Shown here: positions 46,136 through 59,599 of the stretch, one piece after another
Layout: every line of letters starts with the position of its first letter
Numbering within the stretch: the stretch's first letter is position 1
Assembly (NCBI GenBank): GCA_005408345.1
Contig: SEMN01000222.1
Coordinates: forward strand, 632,001 to 696,000
Direction: 5' to 3'
From: Macquaria australasica
Taxonomy: Eukaryota; Chordata; Actinopteri; Centrarchiformes; Percichthyidae
DNA length: 64,000 nucleotides
Notes under the pieces: generated by a model
The model's input: only the letters and a program-made list of their open reading frames with translations
Databases searched by the model: none
What the model was told of the DNA's origin: nothing
Position numbers and translations under genes: made by a program

Positions 46136-46164
46136 TATAGGTGAAGTTAGTTAATATTGTAAGT

Positions 46165-46445
46165 AGGGCTGGAATTAATAAATATTTTCATTATCAAATA
46201 AATCTGCTGAAATGTTTGGCGATTAATCGAGTTATTGGTTATATACACTTTAAAGTGTCAGAAAATACTGAATCATGCTGTCAGAAGAGCCCAAGGTAAC
46301 TTCTTTAAATTGCTTGTTTTGTCCGAACAAATGCTCAAAAACTAAAGAAATTCAATTTACCATAATATAAGACAACTTTGCATTTGAGAGGCTGGAAACT
46401 GCTAATTTTTGGCATTTTTTCTCTTGAAAACTTAAATAATAAGAC
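46165..46445 (-). repeat. ATTAATCG-family hAT-like copy
   Basis: Starts TAGGGCTGGAATTAATAAAT and contains GCGATTAATCGAG, AATTGCTTGTTTTGTCCGA and CATTTGAGAGGCTGGAA. It is a minus-oriented copy with one recognisable terminus. Confidence 0.65.
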
Positions 46446-47369
46446 AGTTTCATCTCTCTTTGTAAGTATTGTACGTTAGATGCATTAGTGTCCCAGTGTT
46501 TCGTCTTGTTAGGAGGCCTCAGAAATAATAACAGCACTCCTTTACATGCAAAACTATGATGATGTAAGCTCCAGTTCTCACTTCTCTAAATAATCCAAGC
46601 CCTGGTCACATGATCAGTGTCAGCCCACAGCTCTCTGTGTCAAAAACTGTGCGTGCCCCTGTTTATAGATGAGACCACAGGGCGTGTGTGGAGTCACTGA
46701 GGTCCACTGTAGTCTGATGGACTAGAAGAGTTCATTTGATGTGGCAGGGGTCAGAGAGACTGTCTGAGTCACAGAGGGGTTGTCGCCATGTTCTGGCCAA
46801 CAGCAGCAGAGTGATACAGGGCTGCGTCAACAGAGACGCGCAGTACAAGAGACTAAAGGAGGATTATACAGGCTGTCTAGTTCAGAAGAGTATCACATCC
46901 TTTGTCACAAGAAAGACTTGCGAGTCCCATCAGACACACAGGTGGGGCGGGTTTCAAACCTCAAAACCTTTTTGGGCACCGAACGAAATGTGTCTGTAGC
47001 ACCAAGTATTTAGAATTGTACCGAAAGCTGCCAATCATCAGGAGGCACACGCAAATCCGTACATTTTTTGCAGGATCTGGTTTAGAAATTAACTGCACAA
47101 AAAAATATAAAAACTACCCACACACTGCTCTCTCATTCCCACACACTGCTTTCTCATTTCCAGTAAGTTCCGAAAGCTGAAGTTGAATTCTTCCATAACT
47201 CTTCTTAGTTTGATCTGACAGTTCTGGATTTAAATTTTGCCAATTTCAGACTGTATTTTGTTCTTACACAGCGTCTTGTCGTTAAGCAACATTTAACATT
47301 TGAGAAATTTGACTTCTTTTGTTAAACCTGCATTAATTGATTTTTTTTGGCCACTTTAGGGAGGCAGCA

Positions 47370-47815
47370 CTACAAGCTGTAAACACAACACTGACATATT
47401 ATCTAGCAGACACGTCACGAAGCAGCTATAGCATTCATTTGGAGTTGTTGTTTCACTTTTCTTTAGCTCAGTTTTGGTCTCCATCAACTCCTGAAGGAAA
47501 TATTTTGCTCTTTAGTGGCTAAGTGCTACACTATGTTCACGTTTGGCGCTTAACAGGGAGTGTACAGTTGGTTTTTTAGAACTTTTTTTTGGTGCCTGCT
47601 GCAGCTGGAAATGACCTTGAGTGATAATAGTGAACCAAAACAGTAAAGTTGAGGGCTGTAAAACCAAAACAATGAGCTGAAAGACGCTAAGATGCTCTGT
47701 AGAACTGAGGGGAGTTGCACAGCTGGTGGTCGTTATGGGCACGTCACTACGAGTGACACCTTTCACATAAAACATAGTCATTTTTTTTATTGTTAATATA
47801 AAGTGATAAGTGCAG
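47370..47815 (+). repeat. Unnamed interspersed repeat, copy 2
   Basis: Contains AAGCTGTAAACACAACACTG, ATTCATTTGGAGTTGTTG, ATCAACTCCTGAAGGAAATA, AGTGAACCAAAACAGTAAAG and the end AAGTGCAGCTTTAAATG, all with counterparts in the copy at 57205-57710. Confidence 0.65.
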
Positions 47816-49317
47816 CTTTAAATGATAAAAGGTTTATTGTAGAACATGTTTACATTCCTTAAAGTAAGGTAAGGGAGAATAAAATACTTTGGTAACGATA
47901 CTGAAACTTGGGTATGGTATTGGCACTGATTTTAAAACTATTCCCAGCTCTACACACGATAACATTTTTTTAATCGACACACAAGTAACCTATCGATTCT
48001 GACCATGTAACTTCCTTGTAAGACTATTTTCAACAACAACTCACAGTGCTTTTAACTTTCTTACAATCCAAGAGCACATAAGCTCCACAAAAAGGTACAG
48101 AGCTGTGCTTGGTCAAGCTTGCGGTATCCCTTTGAGTCCTCTATCATATTCAAAGTGCTCTATTTTGGGCAATATACCGGTCTTGGAAGCTGCATGGGCA
48201 AAAGCCCCTGAGCATTTTCTCCATAGAGGTAGGTGTAGCAGCATGTATTTGAGCACTGAGTGGAAGCCTATAGATTCACGCTTCCGTTTGAAGTGAAGTG
48301 CGCTCGTTATAGAAGATGAGAGGAAGTGGAAGACTGGGGAGGCAGACAGATGCTGACACTCCCATCTCACTCTGGAGCTGCACGTTGCATGCAGTCATGA
48401 TTAAATGATGACTTCAGCAGTAAAGACAGAGACCTGCCTACGCGGCTTCTTACACTCCAAGGCAAGACTTCATCAAGCTGTGACATCTTATCCGTCCTCC
48501 ATCCAATCTTCTACTTGCTCTCAATAGCTCTTCTTTTGAAAAATAACCCCCTCTTCCTGTCTTTTCATCTCTGCTATACCATTATACACTTTTTTTAAAA
48601 ATCACTCGTCCTGCCATTTCTCACTTAAGCGATCATTCATGGATCAGTGTAGCTTTCGCCCTGCGTCTCCTTTGTTGCTGCTGATTTTGGTTTAACTCAT
48701 TTAGTTTTTCTAGTTCTTTATTTGTGCATATAATAAAATAAAACAAAAGAAAAGCAATATTCAATAACATAAGAAAAATGCACAGTGAGGAGAAGAACAT
48801 CATCTAAATTGCAAAATGTACATATTTTGCATTATGCAGACATGTAAAACAACCTGAAATGAATATTTAAACTTTATTGTTTTATGTTTTTGCAGATATG
48901 AGCCGTGTCCCAATTCCTCTCTTTACCATCACCAGTTTTTCAATAATATAGGATTCCTGCTACTTCCGCACAGGATTTGTGTAATCCCCACCATGACTAA
49001 TAATAAATGTCAGAATGCTGTAAAATACAGATAAATCATGATGCAGAATTACTAGCTTGAGGTTTGCATGTTAAACTGCATTAACACAGAAATTGATAAA
49101 AATGTTTGAGTGGTTTTTAAATCACTCCATAAGCTGTCAGCTGAGTAGCACAACAGAAATTTCTGGTTTTGCCTTTAAAAATGTGTTTAACCTTTAAAGT
49201 AACAGTTTAGTGAATGTTTAAATTTCAAGATCAGAATAAATCCATTCAGTCAGATGTTTTGTGCAGATATTAAGTTCCAGGTTAAGTCACATTTCAATCT
49301 GATTATTCTAAAGGTAT

Positions 49318-49360
49318 CTTCTTCTTCTTCTTCTTCTTCTTCTTCTTCTTCTTCTTCTTC
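49318..49360. repeat. (CTT)n / (AAG)n trinucleotide repeat
   Basis: About 14 pure units. Read on the minus strand it gives a glutamate run inside a spurious 105-codon frame. It is a polypurine-polypyrimidine mirror tract able in principle to form triplex DNA. Confidence 0.95.
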
Positions 49361-51326
49361 TCTCTGCTTCCATTGAACGGAGAAAATCTGTGCTCCACCT
49401 TTTGATGTTGGATACTTCCTTATTTTTTCATAGCTGTAATAGGGATGCCACGGTGAGGACATTTTCCCCACTGGATGAGGCTCAATATCTGTAGAGTGCT
49501 TACTTTGATCTTCAATGTTAAATCCTCCGCCATCGTCTTGTCGGTCACCTCTCCATACTCTCGTCACGTGATAAGTGGAGTCTGACTCCTGCTACTCTAT
49601 GCTGTGACTCTGCTGTTGCACTTTCAGTTTATGATTGTAGCGTCCGTCGTCCAAGTATTGATATTGATCATTTGTATTATTTTACAAATTAGAGCTTTTT
49701 TTTATTTGATGAGCGTGGGCGCTTATACGCAGAAATTAACTAAATGGGTTTCATTTCTATAAAAAAGCAAAACAATGATGGTGGCCGAACACACTGGTAA
49801 CACAAACTACCGTGGCAAGTAATGCAGCAACTAAGGTCCAACCGTGGCTGCAATCTCCTTTATGCCTGGGATTCCTCCCAAGAGTCACGAGAAAAGTCGA
49901 AGATCGAGCCCAGCTGAGGGAGGAAAACCTCCACAGCTTCAGAAACACTTAATAACTCCACTTTAGCTGGTAGCTGTCGCACCTACGGACACAAACCCTA
50001 TGATATGAACCTCCATCTGGGCTGATAACAAGTCCAAGTAACGACCCTCTAGATTAGTGTGGGCCTCTGCTGCCGCCTGAGCTCACAGTTCGTTATCTTT
50101 TACAACGTTCTGTGGTGGCTCGGTGGTCCGCTGGGATTTGGTAATGACACATCATTTCAAATCTCACTTTCCTCCTTTATTGGCTCCCCTCCTACGACTT
50201 TCAAGCCACAAAGACGGCATGTGTGCAGAGCCGAAGGCCCCTCCCTCTTATTACCAAACTATTGTGAACCTTTTGACACACACAAGGGGACAGTGAAGTA
50301 CTGGGTGGCGGACGACCTCATTATCAGCCAGCTGGACAGCCCCGCCAGCCCCCCCCCCCTTTTTAATCCTCATCCCAGTTGAGAATAACGCTCTGTTGTC
50401 TGCTTCCCATTAGTGAGCAGAAGAAACATGACTGGAGCCCAGAGGGAGACACCAAGGCTACTTCTGCAGAGTCCCAGATAGACTGATAGAAGTTTACGAT
50501 CATACGGTTATAAGGTTTTATTTATCTGTGACTTATTACTATAGACACACACTTAATGATCACAGAATGAAGAGCCAGACTACTGAAAAACAACTTGGCT
50601 CATGCTTATTATGAATAGTCGATGATCTTTGGCTGCGGTCCCTAGCGAGATGATAATCATGGGCTGAAGGGTAATAAGCTGCTGATAAAGGCTTAATTAA
50701 AGCCCGGCAGCCATCTTGGGGAGGCTGTTTACAGAAACAATCCGATATAGCACAGACCAAATAGGCTTATTGTGTTTTTCACTGTTACACTGGAATGAGA
50801 TTTGATCCAGTGAATTCAATTGTCTGATCTTTGTGATTCTATCAAGGTATTTCTATGTAGCTATGCGTTATCTTTTTTTATGACCCCTGACAAACCTTTG
50901 TTTCTTATAGGAGATGTCTGAAAGTCTAACGTTGTTGAGAAATATGCTAGATCAGGTTTTGGATACAGAGACAATACTTAGGAGTAGGATCAATTTATTG
51001 TTGGCTTTTGGCTTTTAATGGGATTTTTTGACAGTAAGAAAAATATATAACACCATCAGCCTTATCCTTTTATGCTTACTCGACTCAGATTTGTTGCCAT
51101 GGTAATATTATTGAAAGGCAGTTGCATTTTACAAAGTTTGCAAACAGCCTTAACTTTATCCAGATTTTTTCTGTCTATGGTGCTGAATCTAAAATGTTTC
51201 CACACATTACTTCTCACTAGGTTTTGTGTTCAAATCTTGAGTATTTGAACATTTTATCAGCTCTGCTGAGCTTGCATAGTGGCTGAAAGTTAATTTTGAG
51301 CTACACGTCTATGTCGTCTTTAACTC

Positions 51327-51642
51327 CAGGGTTCGTACAAAGTCTTGAAAGTTTGGAAAATGCTTAATTTTAACCGTTATGTTTTCAAGGTTAGGAATAT
51401 GCTTCAATTCGAATATACTCCTTAAAAAATTCTTGATTTTCAACATAATCTGGTGTTTAATCATTGACACAATCACTCATGTAAACCAAAAATCTTTTAA
51501 TAATTAAAATGAAATGATCCCGTCGTCATATTTGTTTGTTGTCTCCTGGCATTTATAGTAACTATTAAAGGCTTCGAGGGTATGGACATTTTTGATTTAG
51601 GTACCTTGAAAGTGCTTGAAAAGTGCTTGAATTTTCCTCGGA
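51327..51642 (+). mobile_element. CAGGGTTCGTAC-type MITE, eroded copy
   Basis: Starts CAGGGTTCGTACAAAGTCTT and follows the copy at 13939-14303 through AAAGTTTGGAAAATGCTT, AAAGGCTTCGAGGGT and TAGGTACCTTGAAAGTGCTT. The right inverted terminus is no longer readable, and no target-site duplication was found. Confidence 0.7.
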
Positions 51643-54084
51643 TTCTATCATTCTGATCGAACACTACATATTTTTCCAGGTTTTAGTGATATTTTGAATA
51701 AAGTGTGACAGTTCTAACACACACTGTTTGTCAGTAGAATAAATTCATTTTTTCGTGGGATTTGTTGATAGCAACAGAGGGATAAAGAGATTCATTTGTA
51801 TGTCACTTTGGACAAAAGATAGAATGACAACAGATTTATCCTTTAAGTCTCCTTTGAAAGAGAAATGCCTAATCTCAGCTGGACCATCTGGTTCAAGACA
51901 GGTACATAAAAGGAGAGATGATCCCTGTTCTTTGCATGTCTGAGTCGGTGATATTTGTTATGGCAGGACCAGCATGGGAAATGCAGTATCTCTTTCCACT
52001 TGTGATTTGTCAGCATTTTTTTGCCTGGGGGCTCCAGTCGAGGCTAACTCCCCGATCTTATCCGTCTCCTCTGTACATCGTGATGAGAGCAGAGCGACAT
52101 CCGCCTGCCCCTGCCCTCTCCACTCGGCTCTCTCTATCTCTGCACATTACACACCGCTGGCACGCTGCCAGTCTGCCGTCCCAGAATACTCTGCAGACCT
52201 GCTGAGGAGTTTGCTGGCAGATGACATGGCAGCTCTCCCCTCCTCCTGGCCTGTCTGAGCCACAGTGTCATTTATAGCTGTTAGTGTTGCTCCACAAACG
52301 GGAAGACTCTTGTGACACGTTGAATTTATTTATTTTTATAGCCTCCACTTAAAGTCACGGGTGTGAGCTGTCGTTGACAGTGCAGGCTTTTTGAGATCAG
52401 ATGTGCTTTAGATGACCTCCAGACAGAGCAGCGGAGTGAACGCCTTTCAGATGTATTGGTCTCTTTTTGTCACCTGTGTCTCCCTCGGGAAGAGTTTTGC
52501 TTAGTCTGCATGCTCTTTTAAAGCACCGACCTGCAGCTCATTCACAGTTACACACATTCCCACCTGGGAGCTGCCCTCTACAGTCTCAGGGCTTCACCAA
52601 AGGCTGTGTTATAACTTGGGCTGCTCATTCTTTCTTCTTTGTTTCAGAGTTGATTTTATCCTTCTCTTACCTTCAGGCACTTGTTGTCACCTACACTTTG
52701 CTTTTATTGTCCCACTGGACGGCCACAGCCTTCTAGGAAAATGAATGACTATACCACACTTTTGTCTTATGGGGTTAATCTTTCTTCTTTTAGTGTTTTT
52801 ACCTCATTTGAGGGCCAGAATTTTCCAACCAGGACAAAACAGTAAGAAGACCAACTGAAACCAGTTTAAATTAAGAAATATTGGGATATTTATCACTCTT
52901 CAAACACCCATAGAAATCAGTTTGTGCAGCCACTTTTTGAAGATGTATTTAGTACAAGTAGTAATAGTCCATTTAGTCTGATTTTCACACGCTGTCACAT
53001 TACAGGAAACCCCACTTATAATACTTAATACAACGAACACTTTATAATAGAAGATAATAAGAGCTAATATATAGGAAATATGTCTTGTCTCAGGGCTGGA
53101 AATCATGTTCACTGATGTTGGTTCATCCTTCCTCACCGTCTCTTCATGTCCCTTTTATAACATGAAATATTAATCAACCCCCCCCCCCCGGCCTCTAGCA
53201 GTCGGGGACCTGTCTCCCTGTTAGGCTCCACCACCAGCCAGCTCTCTCGCAGAGCCACGGGGAGGAGGTTGCCAGTTCTGCACTTGTCAACCCTCCACAT
53301 CAGCGAAAGGGCTAAATCAGGCCCAACAGCAGCTCACTGTTTTGTCATGGCTGCATCTAGTCTGTGAATTTGTTCTCTAACGCCACAGTGTTTGATGAAA
53401 ATGTCAAGCCATCCCACAGTCTAAAGATCTCATTTTATGGGATAATAAATTGCACACAGTTGATTAATGATGATTTGAGTAGTTTGTAATTAAATTGCCA
53501 ACAGCTCATAGTCAGTCTTGAGATCTGATTGCCCAAGTCAGAAGGCCATGGATTAAAAGAAATACTTTTGTGTGAGGTACAGCGCATTATTTGATGTAGT
53601 CCAGTTATTGATTATTGATTATTGCTTCAATTTCTCAATCCTCTGTGTTAAAGAGGCCCTCGATCTTCGTCTCAGTCCTTCTATTTCCAGATCAGATTTT
53701 TTTGATTTGACCGTCTCAAACCATCCATTACCATGGCAGCCAGAGATGGACAGCCCAGCCAGGCGATGGGTCATTAACTGCCGTGAGAAGATTTCCTGGC
53801 GTTACTACTGTTCACAAGGCAACCAACTGGTGTAGCTTCTGACTGAGAGCCAGCAGAGACATCGTTACCATTAATTATTAGAGTTCAAAGAGTTCAAAAG
53901 CATTTGTATTTAATTAATCCAGGTTTTTTTTCCTTTTTGATAATATACAGTAGTCTTCTCACGTGTTATTACTGTACACACTCCATCCAATAAGACAAAA
54001 TATGAATGTTCTAGCAGAAGAGGCAGAAATAAAGAAACAAGTAAACAACAGTGAGAAGTGCAAATGTCAGATCATCTAGATCAG

Positions 54085-54900
54085 GTGGGTCAGGAGCCTC
54101 CCAAAGGGTCACGAGATAAACCTGAAGGGTCTCAATATGATTACAGGATAGGAAAGAAGATGAATCAGGATTCTGATACACAGATCGTATTTCTTGTGAA
54201 AAACTGGATACTTTGATCTCCTCAGGCCTCTAAAAAGTATTCAAATGAAACACTCTGAGAAGGAAAAATCATGCTGTCTCACAATTTGGATACTTCTGTT
54301 AGTACACTTCCTTGCAGTACACTGTGTACACTATGTACTTACTTGCGTAGTGTGTGAATTTTGACAGGGTAGTGTTGTCTCAGTTCGAACGTGTCTGTTG
54401 TGCACTTACTGGAAATGACGATCGCAACATTTGACCACTTCTTCTTCTTCTTTGACCTCAATTGTCGCCCACCAAAATATCTGCCGGCTCATTTACTCAC
54501 TTGACTTCAATTTTATTAAAACTGAGTAAAAATGAACGTGCTTTTACTTTTAGTGTATTGTTCACTGTAACAATCGCAAACTGTGGCTGCTATTTTCATA
54601 GGTTGGTGGTCCCTCCCCTTCCGCTACGTAGCCAAGATGGTGGCCATTAAGGGTGAGAAGTGTCCAGCGCTCCGCACTCAACTTTTTGACCGTTATGAGT
54701 TCACCATCCGGGTACTCATAGTGCACTGCATTTTGCCTTAGTTGTCAGTGTGAACGCGCTTAAAGTAGCAAGCATAAATACGGAAGAAATTGAGACACTG
54801 CTTCACTGTTTGGTGGCGCTACTGAGGACTTATTGACATATGCAACATGTGACAAGGGGCTGCAAGTAGACAATGCTTCATTTTAAGTAGTTATAACCAC
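54085..54900 (+). repeat. Interspersed repeat split by a second repeat
   Basis: The flanking parts (54085-54300 and about 54840-54900) match the block at 10180-10435: AAAGTATTCAAAT, then GCTGCAAGTAGA and GCTTCATTTT. The middle, about 54303-54840, starts GATACTTCTGTTAGTACACT and includes GAAATGACGATCGCAACATT. It is a different common teleost repeat that appears to have inserted here. Confidence 0.5.
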
Positions 54901-55533
54901 TCAAAAAAAAAAAATCTGAGGATTATGAGATGACTATGATGTTTAAGAGTGAATCATTCATTGGTATTGGCAGTAAAACAGCTGTTTGTCACACATTTCT
55001 TTCCCTTATTGGTGTAGGCTGAGTTATGTGTACAGGTCGCACACTCCAAAAGGTTGATATAAGAGGGTGCTGCATGCCCTCCCTCTTATCTGTCTCCAGC
55101 TGGTCTAATATACTGTTATCTTGACAAAGATAACACAGAATCCTCACTGCCTCTCTCTACGCTTTATTTAATCCCCTTTTCTATACTGCTTAAGTGTCCC
55201 AAATATATCACTAAAGCACTGTGATACAGAACTGCTCGTCATTTGTTGCTTTTGCTTATATGCAGATCACTTTACTGTAACACACGCTGGGCAGAGCTTC
55301 AGCTAAAATGACTCTGAATCTGGCCAGTCTGTGTGTCGTGAAGGGACCTTGAGGTGGAAACTGATTGTAATTATACATTTCAGAGAAGCTAAACCTGCTA
55401 ATGGGAGCGTTCGCTGAAGTGTAGCCTCCCCTCTCTCCTGCTCCCTCCGCACCGTGGGATCTGCTGATTCAGCACTACACATTCGAGGCATTTGAGAACC
55501 AGTTTGTCAGCGAGTTAATGTATCATGCATGCA

Positions 55534-55535
<2 letters not shown>

Positions 55536-55561
<26 letters not shown>
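55536..55561. repeat. (CA)n microsatellite
   Basis: About 13 CA units in mtcl1 intron 3. Nothing else notable adjoins it. Confidence 0.9.
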
Positions 55562-55565
<4 letters not shown>

Positions 55566-57204
55566 TGACTAATCACAAGGCTGATCTTGTGATACGTTGT
55601 TAAACCTGATTCACTGTGGAGGACAGCACGCTGCAGCCATTCATGTTTGCTAAATTGTTTTGTCCTTATCCTCTAATCAAGAAAATAGCTAATCATTATT
55701 AGCAGCTAATTACCGTATTATGTTGTTTTATTTCAAATCAGCATGAAACAACAACACTGCTCTGTTCTGTACAAGGGATTAATGGAAAAGCTCTTCCTGC
55801 TTATTTCACCTAAAAGTCGTCTCAACCTTGTGTCTTTGGTTTGAGCCCAGTTGGCACCGCGGCATCATGTTTTCTGCGAGCAGCATGCCAGGCTGTCAGG
55901 TTGTTCAGGGAGATGTGTAAAGCGTGAGTGAAAGCGGAGTGACACGCCCCATAAAAGCTCTATTGTGGCGCTCTTTAATGCATGTCGGGTCTCAGGCTTG
56001 CGGTCAGGGCCGGCTTAGTGAAGAGGAACAGCGTGGGAGTGACCCCTCCGCTGCTCACACGCGACCTCCTGGAGACGCACACATACACAAACATTAAATT
56101 ATAGACACACAGGCGGGCATATTGTGCTCATGTTGCGGCACAGGATGATATATGACCTGTGTGTGTCAGCATAGGTCGCCATAGCTACCTGTGTCGATTC
56201 CTAGGAGAATTCGTGTTTTCTCAATCTGCTATAGGACCTTCAAGTCTCTAGTGGGCAACCAAGAATAGCAGCACTGTTGACACCTCATTTAACACACCTG
56301 TTAATGCACAGCCTTTATTGCCACAGGTTTATTGCTAAAGCAGCAGTAAGTTGTACTGGAAACTACAGTGCAAATGTGCTTCTTATTGTAAATCTCGTTT
56401 TTATGTTCATCAACAAGGTTAGGTAGTTTTCTGTTATCAATATATCTTGAAAAGTTAAAATTCAATTTGCTTGAAATATGGTTGACAGATAGTTGGTCCA
56501 ATAATCAGTTAATTAGATTTTTGCAATGATACAGATCATGGATTTCCCGTATTATACGATTATCTCTTTCCAGCCATAAATATTATGCTGCATTCAAGGA
56601 CTGGAAGACATCTAGGACTTCTTAACCAGCAGCTAAATATAATTTAATTCCCAAACAATTTATTTTTATGAGAAAAATTAACCTGAACAACAAACGATAG
56701 AAACCTTGGCTGCAGGGTTGTTGCAAGTTGTTCAACATTGCAGGTTTGGGCTCTACAGAGGGTGCATTAAGTTTTCTAAAATGTATAATGGAGTATCTTA
56801 AAACACACAAACCAGCACATTTGCCATGGTTGGAAACACTCTGCACACTCTCTGCTAAATTCTCTGAGAAATGTTGATATAAATGGAATTTATAAATAGA
56901 CTGTAGAAAGCAGGCAGAGTTAGTTTCATGGTCTACCTACTGAATGTTTTTCACTGTTCCCACTCGACTCGAAAATCCATGAAGGTTTTTGTGATTTGAG
57001 AAAAATTAAATAACACTGTGAAGGTTTTTGAAAATAAATGGCCTCCAAAATAGAATAAAATCACAATATATCTAGCAACTAAAGTCACTAATATGCTTCA
57101 ACTTTCTGCCGTCTCCCTCCAAAAATGAGCACTTCAGATGCTGCAAGGCGTAAATATAGCATCATAGCATAAATATAGCTATGGTGTCTTTACTATAGAG
57201 CAGT

Positions 57205-57710
57205 AGAACAAGCTGTAAACATAACACTCACATATTATCACCTTATAAAGTTGATATGGTTAACGTGTTAGCAAACAGTTGCTTATTTACACAACCAACA
57301 GACACGGAGCAACATTAGTATTCACTTGGAGTCATGTTTGTGTCCATCTGACAAATTATAGTCCAATATTCACTCTCCTTTTAGCTCTGTTTCTGGTGTC
57401 CACCAACTCCTGAGGGAAATATCTGGCTCCACTGTGTCCACCAGCTAGTTGCTGACTTTGTTTGTCTGTTGTTTGGTGCTGAGCAGGTAGTGTACAGTGG
57501 GTGAGAGTGAACCAAAACAATACAATGTCGGGCCTCAAAATCAAAAGAATTAGCTGAAAATTGTTAAAAAGCGGCGTAGAGCTGAGGCAGACGACAGGGT
57601 TGGATGATAATTCTCAGTGAGTTCGCCACAACAAGCAAACCCTCTTACATTACATATAGTCATTTGATCCATTGTTAATATGATTAGTTGATTAGTGCAG
57701 CTTTAAGATT
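57205..57710 (+). repeat. Unnamed interspersed repeat, copy 3
   Basis: Contains AAGCTGTAAACATAACACTC, CACTTGGAGTCATGTTTGTG, CACCAACTCCTGAGGGAAAT, TGCTGAGCAGGTAGTGTACA and the end AGTGCAGCTTTAAGA. It is the most complete of the three copies in the window. Confidence 0.65.
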
Positions 57711-59599
57711 GTGTGTAAAGGACCTTTATGATGTCTAATTCTGACCAGTGGCGTGCTTTGTGCCAAAACCTTCCCATTTTCAATTTCGCCAAATAAGCAA
57801 CATTTTGTAATGTCCGTAAATGTGATGTGTGGGGAGTGTGATGTGCAGTCCCATGTCTGGCATCCTCTCCGAAGCTCTGCTCCTGCATTCAAAAGAGTAA
57901 TTCTCTTGGTTCGGAAATTAAGGATTTCACGTTCACCACAGAGGTGGAGAGCAATCTCTTCACAGCTATTGATGTCAAGATGCAGGTGGCCATAGAGAGG
58001 CCAGAGTCTGTTTACAAGATGCTCACATCCGCTGGGGATGGCCTGACATTGGAGTGACCTCAGAGAGTGCTGCATTCAGCCTGTCTCGCTGCCAAACTTA
58101 TGCACACACTGGCAGATGTATATAAACCCACAGACCCGCTCGGCCTCGTACACACATGCAGCAGGAGAATAAAGCGGGCACACGCTGACAAAAGCACAAA
58201 AACATGCACCCACACGTTCTCAGACACATGTGGGAGGCTGATGACTGCAGATATACATGCGTGTACCGACAGGCACACGTGTGCACATCGGCTGAGCAGC
58301 GCACTCTACTGGATTACTTTAATTCAGTTAGCTCTGATTGGTTTAGAGCTTTCTGAAATATCACAGCCACAGCTATTCGCTGTAGCCTCACTGTAGCCAG
58401 TACGGGGGTTTGTGCACCATTTTCAACGGCACATTGAATTCCAATGGGTTGCATGGTTCATGTTTGGCAGAGGGAGCATATCCAGATGCAGTATATTTAG
58501 ACTGTATAGGCCTACTGCAGGTGCTTGCAAGCCAGAGATTGATTGTCCTTAAATAACACAGCGCTGTAAATCATGTGTAGCAGGAGCTTTAAAAGAAAAC
58601 GCTTGTGCATCAGAATGTGTCCTTGGATGGAGAAAAATTAAATTAAACGGTAAAACGAGAGCATGTGACACTTCTATGCGTTCTGTCAAGTGTGTGTGCT
58701 GTATTAATTAATTTATTGAAACGGATTACAGTCCAGATTGAGCGCTCATTCATCCAGATCTCACTAATATAATCTGCCTCTAAACATTTCATAGCGACTT
58801 ATCTCTCTGAGCTCTCCCGCCGGGTGAGCGATATTTATTCTGTTGTGCTGGAGTCTTAGGCTCCTCTGTCGGGGCTGAGAAGGGGTTTATCTGCATCCTG
58901 CGACCGTCGCAGCTCCTTTTGTGCTCTCGACTCCCCCACTCCCTCCCTTCCAGCCCTCCATCCCGCCCCGTTTTGCTGGTCACACCACACACTTCCTGTT
59001 AAATCCCATTACCAGAGCCAGACGTCGTTCTCTGCACCGTGTTACGGTCTTTGAGCAAAATCATAAATAGGCCAAGCTGTTGAGTACAGATGCTGCCGAA
59101 AATACACTCGCTGTGTTCCCATTCTTACTCATCCTCCACCCCCAAAATATTTCCTCCTCCCCACACTTGGGATTTTTTGGTGATGTCACTGTGCGATGTC
59201 ATCCAGCACTTGTTCCAGAAATGCCTCGGTATCTTACGCAAACAGGCGTGTCGGAGTACACAATATTCTCCTTTTCCCTTGTGAACACACCAGTTTTTTT
59301 TTTTTCAGGATTATGTAGTGAGATTGTTGCAGCAGCATGTTTTCCCTTCAGCAGCAGAGCTTCACCCAGCTATTGTTACAATGTGCTTTTACTCACCTGT
59401 TGAATATATTCCCCCTGAGGCCTGGACTGACACTGATGGATGCCAGAATCAGTCTCACACCTACAAACACACACAAACGCTACAGTAATGGCGACTTGTG
59501 ACACTTCACTAATTGTAGTGCATTGCTGGAAGTAATTTGTTCAACATAAACACACCGTCACTCACATCATGTACATGGTATCATCATCTCAATGCTTTG

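Noticed and set aside
46736..47180. Overlapping frames suggesting an exon in mtcl1 intron 3
   Set aside because: No heptad pattern, no matching splice phase and no likeness to MTCL1 or any other family I know.
49250..49567. Minus-strand frame with a poly-Glu run
   Set aside because: The run is simply the CTT microsatellite read in reverse; the flanks have no protein likeness.
53168..53190. Poly(C) run as a possible i-motif/G-quadruplex
   Set aside because: A single homopolymer without spaced runs; most simply a low-complexity tract.
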